Positions 10,719-20,613 of a DNA stretch of 64,000 bases are shown here, one piece after another. Origin of the DNA: Pseudomonas graminis. GTDB lineage: Bacteria; Pseudomonadota; Gammaproteobacteria; Pseudomonadales; Pseudomonadaceae. The DNA is taken from contig NZ_CP053746.1 of NCBI RefSeq assembly GCF_013201545.1, positions 2,383,001-2,447,000 on the forward strand, written 5' to 3'. The notes below the pieces were generated by a model, which was given only the letters and a program-made list of their open reading frames with translations, was not told the DNA's origin and made no database searches. A program made the position numbers and the translations under genes. Within the stretch, counting starts at the first letter, position 1. The number at the start of each line of letters is the position of its first letter.

Positions 10719-10843
10719 GATGACCAAGGTCGGCTACGGCGCCGCGCGTCAGGGCGTTCGTCCGTCGAAAACAGCCACACATCCCCTCGGCAAATATTGA
10801 AACAACCGGTTGCTATATAGTTTCTCCATTAAGGAGAGATTAA

Positions 10844-11326
10844 ATGCCCAAACGGTGTCGGGGTTTTACGTTGATCGAGTTGCTGGTGACCATCACGTTG
10901 GTCAGCATCCTCGCCGCAATCGCCATTCCGAGTTTCAGCTCTGCCATTCAGAACACCAAGGCCGACACCGAGGTAAGCGACTTTCAACGGTTCCTTAATT
11001 ACGCCCGCCAACAGGCTATAAACAGTGGCACCGTTATTCGCATAGCGCCTACCGTGGCGGGTGCTGCATGGAATACTCAGTTATTTGCCTACGATCCCAC
11101 CGTGAGCCCGATAACTGCGCTGCGTGTCCTCTCGGCTATGGACACGACCTCAGTGCTGACAGTGGGCGGTAATCCTGTTGCGATTGACTTCAACAACCTG
11201 GGCGGTTTGGCCGCCCCGGTGCCGGTGCCTGCGGGTCCTTTGGTCATCACCTATACCCGCGGCACCATCACCAAAGTGATCAACATATGCCTGACCGGCC
11301 GTATCGCATTGGGCGCCTGTATATGA
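10844..11326 (+). CDS. fimU: GspH/FimU-type minor pilin, set B
   Basis: First gene of the complete minor-pilin operon. The 160-residue product starts MPKRCRG-FTLIELLVTITLV, a standard prepilin site, and has the GspH/FimT-family body with a C-terminal Cys pair (INICLTGR, GACI). A strong ribosome-binding site (AAGGAG) lies 8 bases before the ATG. The stop overlaps pilV by 4 bases. By position it is the FimU equivalent. Codons are less GC-rich than in set A. Confidence 0.83.
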   Translation: MPKRCRGFTLIELLVTITLVSILAAIAIPSFSSAIQNTKADTEVSDFQRFLNYARQQAINSGTVIRIAPTVAGAAWNTQLFAYDPTVSPITALRVLSAMDTTSVLTVGGNPVAIDFNNLGGLAAPVPVPAGPLVITYTRGTITKVINICLTGRIALGACI

Positions 11327-11793
11327 ACGCCAGAATTGATCCCAGGCAACAAGGCACGACGCTCATTGAGGTATTGGTCGCCCTGCTTGTTCTGGCGATT
11401 GGGCTTCTGGGCGCGGCGGCACTCCAGTTAAATGCGTTGAAGTACACCGACAGTTCAAGGCTCAGCAGTCAGGCCAGTTTTATCGCGTACGACATGATGG
11501 ACCGCATACGTGCCAATCCTGATGCTGACTATAGTCTGACGTCCCTGGCGGCGGTGCCTTCTGGTCCCAATCTGAATGTTCCGCGCACGCAGGACCTCTA
11601 CGACTTCAAGACCAATATCCGAACTCTCGACCCGGTTACGGGCGATGGGACGATTGCGGTGGATCCGGTAAATAAGAGGTTGGTCACCATTACTGTCATC
11701 TGGAGTGATGCTCGGGCGGCCAATACGGCAACTTTCTTGCAGACCTTCAAGGTGACGAGTCGTGTGGCGATAGACCCGAAGGTGACGCAATGA
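11323..11793 (+). CDS. pilV: minor pilin PilV, set B
   Basis: PilV/GspI-type minor pilin, 156 residues. The prepilin site is QQG-TTLIEVLVALLVLAIGLLG. It shares LQLNALKYTDSS, RIRANP and QDLYDF with the set A PilV. The start at 11323 is chosen for its ATGA overlap with fimU and short leader; the open frame extends further upstream. It overlaps pilW by 4 bases. Confidence 0.87.
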   Translation: MNARIDPRQQGTTLIEVLVALLVLAIGLLGAAALQLNALKYTDSSRLSSQASFIAYDMMDRIRANPDADYSLTSLAAVPSGPNLNVPRTQDLYDFKTNIRTLDPVTGDGTIAVDPVNKRLVTITVIWSDARAANTATFLQTFKVTSRVAIDPKVTQ

Positions 11794-12482
11794 AGTACCG
11801 GGCCAAAGGCTTCGGCCTGATCGAGATCATGATCTCACTGCTACTGGGTTTGCTTATAGTTGCTGGGGTTATTCAGATTTTCATTTCAGCCAAGAATACC
11901 TATCTGTCGCAGAACGCCTCGGCCGTTATGCAGGAGGATGCACGTTTCATCCTCACCAAGATGGCTCAGGAAATACGCATGGTCGGGATGTTTGGCTGTC
12001 TGGCGACGGTCAAAGACTCAAGCGCCAACAGTGATTTTGCCGCTGCGCAAATGACGCCAGTCCGGTGGGATAACGCCGCGTCAAAATTGACGCTGGTGAC
12101 TGCGGATGTGGGAAGCAATGGAGGTGTTCCGACATGGACCGTTGTCTCCGATTGCAAGTCGGGAGCGACCGCCACAACCGGGGCGGCTACACCCGCTGCT
12201 AATCAGTTAGCGTTTCCGATACGTCAGCTCGTCTACCAGTTTGCGAATAACCAGATACTTCTGGGGGGCGCTCCCATCGTCAGTAACGTAAAAAATTTCT
12301 CGGTTATGTTCGGCACTGCCAATACGGCCTCGGACACAACTGTTACGGCTTACACCGCGACGCCTGCCAGCACGAACCTGATACGCACCGTGCGGCTCTC
12401 CATTGAGCTTCAAGATGCAACAGGTCGGGTTAAAAACCAGACGTTCAGCGTTCTCACCGCTTTACGTAACCGTCTCTATTAG
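11790..12482 (+). CDS. pilW: minor pilin PilW, set B
   Basis: PilW/GspJ-type minor pilin of 230 residues with prepilin site AKG-FGLIEIMISLLLGLL and the shared DARFILTKMAQEIRMVGMF segment. A conserved Cys follows at GCL, with a second Cys in VSDCKSG that could pair. It lies between pilV (4-base overlap) and pilX (11-base gap). Confidence 0.87.
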   Translation: MKYRAKGFGLIEIMISLLLGLLIVAGVIQIFISAKNTYLSQNASAVMQEDARFILTKMAQEIRMVGMFGCLATVKDSSANSDFAAAQMTPVRWDNAASKLTLVTADVGSNGGVPTWTVVSDCKSGATATTGAATPAANQLAFPIRQLVYQFANNQILLGGAPIVSNVKNFSVMFGTANTASDTTVTAYTATPASTNLIRTVRLSIELQDATGRVKNQTFSVLTALRNRLY

Positions 12483-12493
12483 GGGTTGCCATC

Positions 12494-13003
12494 GTGAACA
12501 TAGCCAAGCGAAGAGCTGTTCAACGCATCCGGCCCCGCGAGCGTGGCATGGCGCTGCTCGTCAGTCTGGTGTTTCTCTTGCTGCTGACGTTGATCGGGAT
12601 CTCATCGATGCAGAACGCGACGCTTCAGGAGAAGATGTCGGGCAGCGTTAAGTTGCGCAATGAGTCATTTCAGATCGCAGAGGCGGCTGCGCGTATGGGG
12701 GAGTCTGCAGTTCAGGCCAATGATTACAAACTGGCGACGTGCACAAAATGCGCTCCACCTCCGGAAGCTACAAGCGTACAGGCACCGGGTGCGAACAGTA
12801 CCTCGGGAGTGATCTGGTACGCGACGACGGGCGTGACGGGAGGCTTTTGGGCGGTGCAGAAAATTGCGACAACAAAGGACCCGGTTAACGTCAATTTTGT
12901 CGGAGAGGATGAAGGTAGATCTTGGACGCTGTATCGCATCACCGGCGTAGGCGTGTCGGGTAACTCGCGCACTGTAGTGGAAAGTATTTATGCCAAACGT
13001 TGA
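12494..13003 (+). CDS. pilX: minor pilin PilX, set B
   Basis: PilX/GspK-type minor pilin of 169 residues starting at a GTG. The longish basic leader (about 18 residues, ending RERG) precedes MALLVSLVFLLLLTLIG. Glu5 is missing, as in the set A copy. The CTKC pair near residue 80 may form a disulfide. Its 3' end overlaps pilY1 by 14 bases, suggesting coupled synthesis of the proteins that sit together at the pilus tip. Confidence 0.85.
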   Translation: MNIAKRRAVQRIRPRERGMALLVSLVFLLLLTLIGISSMQNATLQEKMSGSVKLRNESFQIAEAAARMGESAVQANDYKLATCTKCAPPPEATSVQAPGANSTSGVIWYATTGVTGGFWAVQKIATTKDPVNVNFVGEDEGRSWTLYRITGVGVSGNSRTVVESIYAKR

Positions 13004-16000
13004 GTGGTGCCGCAGAGCAAGGCTTTATTTGGGCAGGCTGTTGTTGGGTGTACTGCTTGGCCTTTATGGCTCGGCCACTGCATACGCTGCTTTTGTACCG
13101 TCAGACTCGCCTTTGTTAACGGTAGGGTCAGTGACTCCGAACGTGATGCTCCTGGTCGACGACTCTGGGAGTATGAACAGCATTATCTGGGCCTCAGGGT
13201 TCGATCCCAACGCGGATCCGGTGCAGGTGTACACCTGCAATTCGGATTTCAACTGCAGTAATGTCACTGCAATGGATATGACGGACACCAATTATTTTGT
13301 AGGAAACCTCCGCGCTGGCGGGTGCGATGCCGGGTACGATGGTTTCTACAAGTTCACCACACGTACGCGCGTCTGTCTCAAGCTCCCCGACCCTGTCGGT
13401 AACGGTAACACTCGTTACACCACTGCTTACATCAGCTACTTGCTTTACGCCACGTCGTTGTCCAAAAAAGACTACACGGATGATTCTATTCCCGATGATT
13501 ACAGAATCAATGTCGCGCGCACGGTGTCTGCCGCGCTGGTGGCCAGCAATCGAAATCTGCGCATTGGCCTGGCCACCTTCAATCCCCCTACGAGCGGAAA
13601 CGCCGGGCCTGGCGGCAACATCGCGAGGGCGATCAGCGATCTGTCCCAGACGAACGCTACAAGCGCCGCGCAAGCCAATGCCAACTACAACTCGTTGATC
13701 TCGTCCATCAATAGCCTTGGAGCCATCGCCAACACGCCACTGGCCGAAGCCTATTACGAGGTGACCCGCTACTTTCGAGGAATGACGCCCTATTACAATA
13801 CAACGCCTTCTACCTATACCAGCCCGATTCAGTACCGTTGCCAGCGCAACTATGGCGTCGTTATCACCGATGGTCTGCCGACCTACGACCGGACCTTTCC
13901 CACTAATGATCCTTTGGGCGGTGCCAATCTGCCTAATTGGGACGGCAAGAATAACGACGGTGATAACCTCAATGGCGATGGAGAGGGTGACACCCTTTAC
14001 CTGGACGATATCGCGAAATTCGCCTACGACATCGATATGCGAACGGGCGGGACCGATGCCGCCAACAAGGGGTGGGATGCCACCGACTTCCCCAAGCAGA
14101 ATATGTTTACCTACACCGTTGGATTCACAGCCGCTAATGCCATGCTTTCCGACGCAGCGGTTTACGGAAAGGGTATCTACTATCAAGCGACTGACAGTGC
14201 GGGTTTGAATACGGCTTTGTCCGCAGCCCTGAATGACATCACCTCTCGCGCAGGAACCGGGGGAGGTGTAGCGTCTAACTCGTCTTTGTCCACCAGTTCT
14301 GTTTATTTCCAGACTCAATACGATCCGACTGATTGGCGCGGTACGATCAAGGCTTTTCCCATTGCGACTGATGGAACGGTGAATACCACGACGCCTATCT
14401 GGTCCACTGACAAGCAGATCGTTCCGGGCATTGCTCCTACTTATGAGTCTTGGAACTCTCTGACCAATGCCGTTATTCCGCTGTCTTTTCTCAACTTTTC
14501 ACTGCCGCAGCAGCTCGTGCTCAGCGCCAATTTGCCACTCGGAATTTCTGGACTGGACTTGGTGCAATGGAGTAAGGGGACGAACAAGACAGGATTGAAA
14601 ACGCGTACGGTGTTGCTCGGTGATGTAATCAACTCGCCCTTGGCGTACGCTTCACCTACCGATAATCCAGCGTCTGATCCGGCCTCTGATAATAGCTATT
14701 CCACGTATCTGGATATCAAATCAAACTCAATGAACCCCACCCTCGTGGTCAACGCCAACGATGGGTTGGTCAACGTGATAGACCCATCGACGGGTAAAAG
14801 GCTGTACGCGTATATGCCTTCCACGGTGCTCTCGAACCTGCATTACGTCGCGGATCCCAATTACATCAATGGCGTCTCTCACAAATTTTTGGTGGATGGG
14901 CAAATTTCTATCGTAGATGTGCAGTTTGCTTCGTCCTGGAAAACTTTAGCCATCGGGGGCGCGGGCTCCGGTGGCAAGGGGTTCTATGCGCTACAGCTGT
15001 TCAACGCGGGTACCTCTAATACAGTTAAAGCGCTTTGGGACATCAGCAGTGTGACTGCGGGTTTTGCCAATATGGGCTACGCCTATGCCAAGCCGGAGGT
15101 GGCTCAATTACCAGATGGCAGATGGGCAGCCTTCATCTCCAATGGCTATGGCAGCACCAATGGCGTGGCGTCACTCTTTGTCGTCGATGTCAGCAATGGG
15201 GCCCTGATAAAAGAGATTGCCGTTGATACCTCAGGCAACAATGGATTGTCTTCAGTCAAGCTACGCGTCAATGCTCAGAGCGTTGTTCAGTACGCTTATG
15301 GCGGTGATCTGAAGGGTCAGATGTGGAAGTTTGATTTTACGGGACAAACCGCATCCACCTGGAAAGTAGGACTGGGTGGAAGTCCACTGTTCACTGCTTC
15401 AGGAGGGGCGAATCAGCCAATCACTGCTCAGCCGGTCGTGGGAAATAACCCGAACGGCGGCAAGATGGTTTATTTCGGCACCGGTAAATTGCTGGAAGCG
15501 TCGGACAAAACCACGACAGCGACTCAGGCGTTTTATGCGGTCTGGGACAACGACGGAACGAGTGCCAACTATCGAGAGAGTGATCTCGTGGCGCAAGCCA
15601 TTACATCCTCAGCGCAATTCTTCACCACCACTCAGAACGATGTGAATTACGCCGCCAAGAAAGGTTTTTACCTTCCGCTGATTTACAACAACTTCGCGAC
15701 GGGTGAGCGGATTATCTATGCTGCCGTACTCGCATTCGGCCGTGTTCAGTTCACTACCGCGATTGTGGACACTACGGATCCTTGCTCAAGTTCGGGGTCC
15801 GGCAGGTTCGGTGACCTGGATGCCTTGAACGGGAAAATGCTCAGCTACCCGGTTCTGGATACAAACGGTGACGGGCAGATTAACAGCAGTGACGCTACCT
15901 CAAGCGGCTACCTGGTGAGCGGCGGTGTGCCTTCGGTTGTCAGGCTTGATAAAGCTAATGGTAATCAGGCTATTGTGGCGGGCGGTCTGGCTATTCCTCC

Positions 16001-16061
16001 GACAGGCACCGAGTTAGGTGGGGTTTCGGACCGACGCATCATGTGGCGACAGATCAGATGA
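12990..16061 (+). CDS. pilY1: pilus tip adhesin / assembly factor PilY1
   Basis: Large secreted pilus-tip protein needed for pilus extension, adhesion and, in P. aeruginosa, surface sensing. The 1023-residue product has a signal peptide ending near AYA-A (residues 31-34), then a von Willebrand A-like start with a MIDAS-type DxSxS (VDDSGS, 56-61). A D/N/G-rich calcium-type loop lies at about 317-333, and another ([12 protein letters not shown]) at about 957-968 inside the C-terminal PilY1 beta-propeller region (roughly 480-1010). It is shorter than P. aeruginosa PilY1 (about 1160 residues). It is the only pilY1 for two minor-pilin sets, and no pilY2 follows. Confidence 0.93.
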   Translation: MPNVEWCRRARLYLGRLLLGVLLGLYGSATAYAAFVPSDSPLLTVGSVTPNVMLLVDDSGSMNSIIWASGFDPNADPVQVYTCNSDFNCSNVTAMDMTDTNYFVGNLRAGGCDAGYDGFYKFTTRTRVCLKLPDPVGNGNTRYTTAYISYLLYATSLSKKDYTDDSIPDDYRINVARTVSAALVASNRNLRIGLATFNPPTSGNAGPGGNIARAISDLSQTNATSAAQANANYNSLISSINSLGAIANTPLAEAYYEVTRYFRGMTPYYNTTPSTYTSPIQYRCQRNYGVVITDGLPTYDRTFPTNDPLGGANLPNWDGKNNDGDNLNGDGEGDTLYLDDIAKFAYDIDMRTGGTDAANKGWDATDFPKQNMFTYTVGFTAANAMLSDAAVYGKGIYYQATDSAGLNTALSAALNDITSRAGTGGGVASNSSLSTSSVYFQTQYDPTDWRGTIKAFPIATDGTVNTTTPIWSTDKQIVPGIAPTYESWNSLTNAVIPLSFLNFSLPQQLVLSANLPLGISGLDLVQWSKGTNKTGLKTRTVLLGDVINSPLAYASPTDNPASDPASDNSYSTYLDIKSNSMNPTLVVNANDGLVNVIDPSTGKRLYAYMPSTVLSNLHYVADPNYINGVSHKFLVDGQISIVDVQFASSWKTLAIGGAGSGGKGFYALQLFNAGTSNTVKALWDISSVTAGFANMGYAYAKPEVAQLPDGRWAAFISNGYGSTNGVASLFVVDVSNGALIKEIAVDTSGNNGLSSVKLRVNAQSVVQYAYGGDLKGQMWKFDFTGQTASTWKVGLGGSPLFTASGGANQPITAQPVVGNNPNGGKMVYFGTGKLLEASDKTTTATQAFYAVWDNDGTSANYRESDLVAQAITSSAQFFTTTQNDVNYAAKKGFYLPLIYNNFATGERIIYAAVLAFGRVQFTTAIVDTTDPCSSSGSGRFGDLDALNGKMLSYPVLDTNGDGQINSSDATSSGYLVSGGVPSVVRLDKANGNQAIVAGGLAIPPTGTELGGVSDRRIMWRQIR

Positions 16062-16072
16062 GGAAAGAAAAA

Positions 16073-16465
16073 ATGTCGGACAGTAAAACGAAGGGATTCA
16101 CCCTCATAGAACTGATGATCGTGGTGGCGATTGTGGGTATTCTCGCGGCCATTGCTTACCCCAGTTATACCGAGTACGTGCGGCGCACTCATCGGACCGA
16201 GATTGCCGGAGTCCTGATGGAGCAAAGCCAGGCTTTAGAGCGTTTCTATACCAAGAACGGTACCTATGTCGCTGCGCCGGTCGCAGGCTCCAATGCCTGG
16301 TACACCGTTGCCGTAGCACCCACCGCTACAGACTTCATTTTGACGGCAACACCCGTCCCCGACTCCATGATGAACGGCGACAAGTGCGGCAATTTCCAGA
16401 TCACCAACACTGGCTTGCGCACCAATTCCACCGGCCTGTCGAACAAAGACTGTTGGGGCCGTTGA
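16073..16465 (+). CDS. pilE: minor pilin PilE, set B
   Basis: Type IV pilin-like protein of 130 residues: leader MSDSKTKG, then [24 protein letters not shown], and a C-terminal Cys pair ending CWGR. The ATG at 16073 has GAGGAAAG upstream; the in-frame GTG at 16043 would give a long leader and overlap pilY1. It shares EIAGxLxExxQxLERF with the set A PilE. thiO starts 21 bases later on the same strand. Confidence 0.88.
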   Translation: MSDSKTKGFTLIELMIVVAIVGILAAIAYPSYTEYVRRTHRTEIAGVLMEQSQALERFYTKNGTYVAAPVAGSNAWYTVAVAPTATDFILTATPVPDSMMNGDKCGNFQITNTGLRTNSTGLSNKDCWGR

Positions 16466-16486
16466 ATCCATGCAGATGAACAAGTC

Positions 16487-17599
16487 GTGGCCGCTGTGCT
16501 AGATCAACACATCATTATCATCGGCGGCGGCGTCATCGGTCTCCTGACCGCCTTCAACCTCGCCTCCAAAGGCCGAAATGTAACGCTGATCGACCGCTCG
16601 GAAGTCGGCCAGGAATCCTCTTGGGCTGGTGGCGGCATCGTGTCGCCGCTTTATCCATGGCGCTACAGCCCGGCCGTAACAGCACTCTCACACTGGTCGC
16701 AGGATTTTTACCCACAGCTCGCCGAACGTTTGCTGGCGATCACCGGCATTGATCCGCAAGTGCACAAGACTGGCCTTTACTGGCTGGACCTGGATGACGA
16801 AGCAGAAGCGCTCCAGTGGGCGGCGCGCATGAACCGTCCCCTGACATCGGTGGATATTTCCGCCGTGTACGACGCCGTGCCCGTCATGGGCGGTGGCTAT
16901 TCACGTGCGGTGCACATGGCCGACGTCGCCAACGTGCGCAACCCGCGTCTGGTCAAGTCGCTGAAGGCTGCGTTATTGGCGTTGCCCAATGTGGTGATTC
17001 GAGAGCACTGCCAGGTCATCGACTTCGTGCGCGAAGGTGATCGGGTACTGGGTGTCACGACGGACGAGGGCGATGTACTCGGCGACAGCGTGGTGCTGGC
17101 CGCCGGTGCATGGAGCGGCGACTTGCTTGGCAAACTGGGGCTGGCGCTGCCCGTTGAGCCGGTAAAAGGTCAGATGATTCTCTACAAATGCGCGGCCGAC
17201 TTTCTGCCTAGCATGATCCTCGCGAAGGGTCGTTACGCCATCCCCCGGCGCGACGGACATATCCTCATCGGCAGTACGCTCGAGCACGAAGGGTTTGATA
17301 AGACACCCACCGAAAATGCGCTGGACAGCCTGAAAGCTTCGGCGATTGAATTGATCCCCGCGTTGGCGGAAGCCCATGTGGTCGGGCACTGGGCGGGTTT
17401 GCGACCGGGCTCGCCGGACGGCATTCCTTTCATCGGCCCGGTGCCGGATCATGAAGGCTTGTGGCTGAACTGCGGGCACTACCGCAACGGCCTGGTGCTG
17501 GCGCCGGCCTCATGTCAGTTGTTGACGGATTTGCTGGTGGGGGATGAGCCGATTATTGATGAGGCGCCGTATGCGCCTGCGGGAAGACTCAACGCCTGA
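16487..17599 (+). CDS. thiO: FAD-dependent glycine oxidase ThiO
   Basis: D-amino-acid oxidase-family flavoenzyme; in the thiamine pathway ThiO oxidises glycine to supply the iminoglycine for thiazole synthesis. The 370-residue product has the dinucleotide-binding GGGVIGLLTAFNLA near the N-terminus and the DAO C-terminal block GLRPGSPDGIPFIGP and HYRNGLVLAP. Start is a GTG at 16487; a second GTG at 16496 is equally possible. thiO beside the minor-pilin operon is a conserved Pseudomonas arrangement. Confidence 0.85.
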   Translation: MAAVLDQHIIIIGGGVIGLLTAFNLASKGRNVTLIDRSEVGQESSWAGGGIVSPLYPWRYSPAVTALSHWSQDFYPQLAERLLAITGIDPQVHKTGLYWLDLDDEAEALQWAARMNRPLTSVDISAVYDAVPVMGGGYSRAVHMADVANVRNPRLVKSLKAALLALPNVVIREHCQVIDFVREGDRVLGVTTDEGDVLGDSVVLAAGAWSGDLLGKLGLALPVEPVKGQMILYKCAADFLPSMILAKGRYAIPRRDGHILIGSTLEHEGFDKTPTENALDSLKASAIELIPALAEAHVVGHWAGLRPGSPDGIPFIGPVPDHEGLWLNCGHYRNGLVLAPASCQLLTDLLVGDEPIIDEAPYAPAGRLNA

Positions 17600-17618
17600 G
17601 TGGTTCAGCCGAAGAACA

Positions 17619-17662
17619 GGTCCCAAAAGAGGAACGATCGGTCCTTCTTTGGGGCCTTTCCG
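17619..17662. terminator. bidirectional terminator between thiO and pilR
   Basis: A long imperfect stem (GGTCCCAAA... paired with TTTGGGGCC, about 15 base pairs with two mismatches) lies between the convergent thiO and pilR genes. T-rich tracts flank it on both strands, so it can serve both genes. Confidence 0.6.
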
Positions 17663-17677
17663 ACGTCGCGAAGTCCC

Positions 17678-19018
17678 TCACTCCAGCCCCAGCTTCTTCA
17701 GCCGATAACGCATCGACCTGAACGTCAAATTCAAGCGCTGCGCCGCCGCCGTACGATTCCAGCGAGTTTCCTCCAGCGCCTGCAGGATCAGTTTGCGCTC
17801 GATGCTCTCCAGATAGTCTTCCAGGTTATCGATGTTGGCCAGGCTCGGGCCGTCCTGCTCAGTAGGGCGTGACGGCTCGGCAAGGCGCAGGTCCTCGATA
17901 TTGATCTGATCGTTATCGCAGAGTGTGTATGCACGTTCCAGCATGTTTTCCAGCTCGCGCACATTGCCGGGAAAACGGTAGCCCTTGAGGGCCGCCAGCG
18001 CGTGGGGCGGGAGAAGGGTGGCAGGCTCTCCGGCGGATTCGGCCAGGCGGCGCAGCACGCTGTTGGCGATCTCTTCAATGTCTTCGCGGCGCTCGCGCAG
18101 GGGCGGGACGCGCAGTTCGATGACGTTCAGCCGGTAATACAAATCCTGCCGAAAACGCCCGGCGGCTACTTCCTGATTGAGGTCCTTGTGAGTCGCGCAC
18201 AGCACGCGAACGTCCACCACTTGCTCCTGCTGGCCGCCAATCGCGCGAACGGATTTTTCCTGGATCGCGCGGAGCAGCTTCACCTGCATCGCCAGCGGCA
18301 GATCAGCCACTTCATCCAGAAACAGCGTCCCGCCATTGGCCACTTGAAACAGCCCGGGTTTGTCTTCATGGGCGCCAGTGAAACTGCCTTTGCGGTGCCC
18401 GAAGAATTCGCTTTCCATCAGTTCCGACGGGATCGCGCCACAGTTGACGGGTACGAACGACTGCTCGGCGCGCGGGCCTTGCTCGTGAATCAACCGTGCG
18501 ACCAGCTCCTTGCCGCTGCCCGACTCGCCGCTGATATAGATCGGCGCCTGGCTACGCGCCAGTTTGGCGATTTGCTTACGCAGCGCCTGCATCGGTGGAG
18601 AGCTGCCCAGCAGGCGATGGTCGATGCGGTTGTCTTCGGCAGGGGCGATGCGCAGGCGCAAGGCGCTGGTCACCAACTCACGTAATCGCGTCAGGTCGAC
18701 CGGCTTGGTCAAGAAGTCGAACGCGCCGGCTTTCAGTGCATGGATTGCCGTGTCGAGGCTGCCGTGGGCGGTGATCATCGCCACCGGTACCTGGTTGTGG
18801 CGCTTCTGAATGTGCTGCACCAACTCCAGGCCATTGCCATCCGGCAGACGCATGTCGGTCAGGCACAGGTCGAATGCCTCGCGCGCCAGCCACTCCTGGG
18901 CTTCCTTGACGTTGCGCGCGCTGCGAGTGTCCAGTTTCATCCGTCCGAGCGTGATTTCCAGCAACTCACGAATGTCCGGCTCATCGTCGACGATCAGGAT
19001 CTTTTGCCGTTGGCTCAT
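17678..19018 (-). CDS. pilR: type IV pilus response regulator PilR (sigma-54 activator)
   Basis: NtrC-type regulator that activates pilA from a sigma-54 promoter. The 446-residue product has a receiver domain with phospho-acceptor Asp55 (LTDMRLPD), an AAA+ domain with Walker A GESGSGKE at 164-171 and the sigma-54 contact loop as GSFTGA at 211-216, and a C-terminal Fis-type helix-turn-helix (about 405-446). It starts 2 bases after the pilS stop. Its expected target, the pilA promoter, is in this window at 45080-45096. Confidence 0.95.
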   Translation of the reverse strand: MSQRQKILIVDDEPDIRELLEITLGRMKLDTRSARNVKEAQEWLAREAFDLCLTDMRLPDGNGLELVQHIQKRHNQVPVAMITAHGSLDTAIHALKAGAFDFLTKPVDLTRLRELVTSALRLRIAPAEDNRIDHRLLGSSPPMQALRKQIAKLARSQAPIYISGESGSGKELVARLIHEQGPRAEQSFVPVNCGAIPSELMESEFFGHRKGSFTGAHEDKPGLFQVANGGTLFLDEVADLPLAMQVKLLRAIQEKSVRAIGGQQEQVVDVRVLCATHKDLNQEVAAGRFRQDLYYRLNVIELRVPPLRERREDIEEIANSVLRRLAESAGEPATLLPPHALAALKGYRFPGNVRELENMLERAYTLCDNDQINIEDLRLAEPSRPTEQDGPSLANIDNLEDYLESIERKLILQALEETRWNRTAAAQRLNLTFRSMRYRLKKLGLE

Positions 19019-19020
19019 GT

Positions 19021-20613
19021 TCAGCTCAGCTTGAACGGATGGGCGAAGGTTATTCGCATGCAGCTACCGCCACCTTCCCGTGGAGTGTAATTAAGGCTCG
19101 CCTGATTGCTTTCGCACAGCTCGCGCGAAAGGTACAGGCCCAGCCCGGTTCCTTTGCTTTCGGTGGTGAAGAAGGGCTCGAAGATTTTCCCGAGATGCTC
19201 TTCGGCAACACCCGGCCCGTCGTCGAGGACTTCCAGCGTCGGCAGTTCGCTGAACGGGGCTTGAAACAACCTTAGCCACACTTGGGCGTGTTCGTGCAGC
19301 TGGCCGCTGTAGCGCAGCCCGTTTTGCACCAGATTGCTCATCACTTGCTGCAACTGCTCCGCGTCCATCTGCGTACTGAGCACGCCCGGACCGATATCCA
19401 GATGCACGGCCTGATCAGCCATCAGGTCACCGCGCAGGTTACGGACGAAGTCCTCGATCCACCCCTTGAGATCGAGCAGGTGGGGTTCGGTCTGACGTCG
19501 ACGAGACAGCTGCAGAACGTTCTCGATCACCAGATTCATCCGCCGCGATTGATCGTGAATGATTTGACTGAGACGACGGTCCGGCGCGGTCAGTTCCTCG
19601 GATTCCAACAGCAGCTGTGCGGCATGACTGATGGCGCCCAGCGGGTTGCGGATCTCGTGGGCGATGCCAGCGGTCAGTCTGCCCAGCGCGGCGAGTTTGA
19701 GCTGTTGGGCCTGCTGGGAAATCTGGGACAGGTCATCGAGAAACACCAGGGTGTGGCGATGGCTGCCCCGCGCCAGTGCGATGAACCCCGGACGCAGCAC
19801 CGGACCGATGGCCGATGTCGTGATGCTGCGCGGTGCCATGGACGGGTTGGTCGTCCACTGAGCCAGGCGCTCGACCAGTTGCGGCGAGTAGGCGTCGACG
19901 ATTTCGCCGAGCAGGCGCTCGTGGCCCAACAGGTTCAGCGCGCTCTGGTTGGCGAGCAGCACTTTGTGATCTTCGTCGAGTACCAATATGCCGGTCCGCA
20001 TGCGTTGCAGGATCAGCGCGTTGAGCTCTTCAAGATTATCGACATCGGCGGCGCGACGTTCGGCGATGTCTTCGCTGAGCTGTAGGCGTCGTGCGAGGGC
20101 CTGAACCAGCAGCGCTGCTGCGAAGCACAGGGCACCGAGGGAGCCGGCCTGCACGAAATGATTGGCAGCGGAGGGCTTGTGATAGCTGATGTAGAAGGTC
20201 AGATAAATGATGCCGATGGCTGAGAGCGCGGCAATCAGCAGCCCGGTTCGCTTGCGCAGCAGCACGTTGCTGATCGCCACGGAGGCAATGATCAAATTGC
20301 CAATACCGCTCGGTGCACCGCCTCCGGCATAGAACAGCGCGGCCAGCATCAGCGTGTCGGCCATGGCCAGGGAGAACAGTTGCCCCTGGCGGCTCGGGCG
20401 CTCAAGCAGCACGACCACGAGGATGTTGAACACCAGATACAGCCAGCAGCCGATCCGGAACAGCTCGATATCGGCCAGTTCCAGCAACTCGGCGTCCAGG
20501 CTGCTGGAAATCAGCAGCACCAGCAGGACGCCGATGCTCAGACGGTACAGGTGATACAGCCGCAGGATGCGTTGGGCCTGTGGCGTGGTCAGCGACAGGC
20601 TGTCAGCGGTCAC
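19021..20613 (-). CDS. pilS: type IV pilus sensor kinase PilS
   Basis: Membrane histidine kinase partner of PilR; in P. aeruginosa it senses pilin levels in the inner membrane. The 530-residue product has six hydrophobic segments within residues 20-175, a PAS-like domain (about 195-300), the H-box AGIAHEIRNPLG with His319, and an HATPase domain with the G boxes DDGPGV and GTGLGLYLS. It overlaps the small upstream gene by 11 bases and precedes pilR by 2 bases, so all three are likely one transcript. Confidence 0.94.
   Translation of the reverse strand: MTADSLSLTTPQAQRILRLYHLYRLSIGVLLVLLISSSLDAELLELADIELFRIGCWLYLVFNILVVVLLERPSRQGQLFSLAMADTLMLAALFYAGGGAPSGIGNLIIASVAISNVLLRKRTGLLIAALSAIGIIYLTFYISYHKPSAANHFVQAGSLGALCFAAALLVQALARRLQLSEDIAERRAADVDNLEELNALILQRMRTGILVLDEDHKVLLANQSALNLLGHERLLGEIVDAYSPQLVERLAQWTTNPSMAPRSITTSAIGPVLRPGFIALARGSHRHTLVFLDDLSQISQQAQQLKLAALGRLTAGIAHEIRNPLGAISHAAQLLLESEELTAPDRRLSQIIHDQSRRMNLVIENVLQLSRRRQTEPHLLDLKGWIEDFVRNLRGDLMADQAVHLDIGPGVLSTQMDAEQLQQVMSNLVQNGLRYSGQLHEHAQVWLRLFQAPFSELPTLEVLDDGPGVAEEHLGKIFEPFFTTESKGTGLGLYLSRELCESNQASLNYTPREGGGSCMRITFAHPFKLS

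Noticed and set aside
10797..10821. TTGAAA and TATATA/TATAGT before set B fimU, resembling a promoter
   Set aside because: The spacers are only 11-13 bases, too short for sigma-70.
13194..14318. Long minus-strand open frame (374 codons) inside pilY1
   Set aside because: Antisense to a clear gene, with no ribosome-binding site or recognisable motif.
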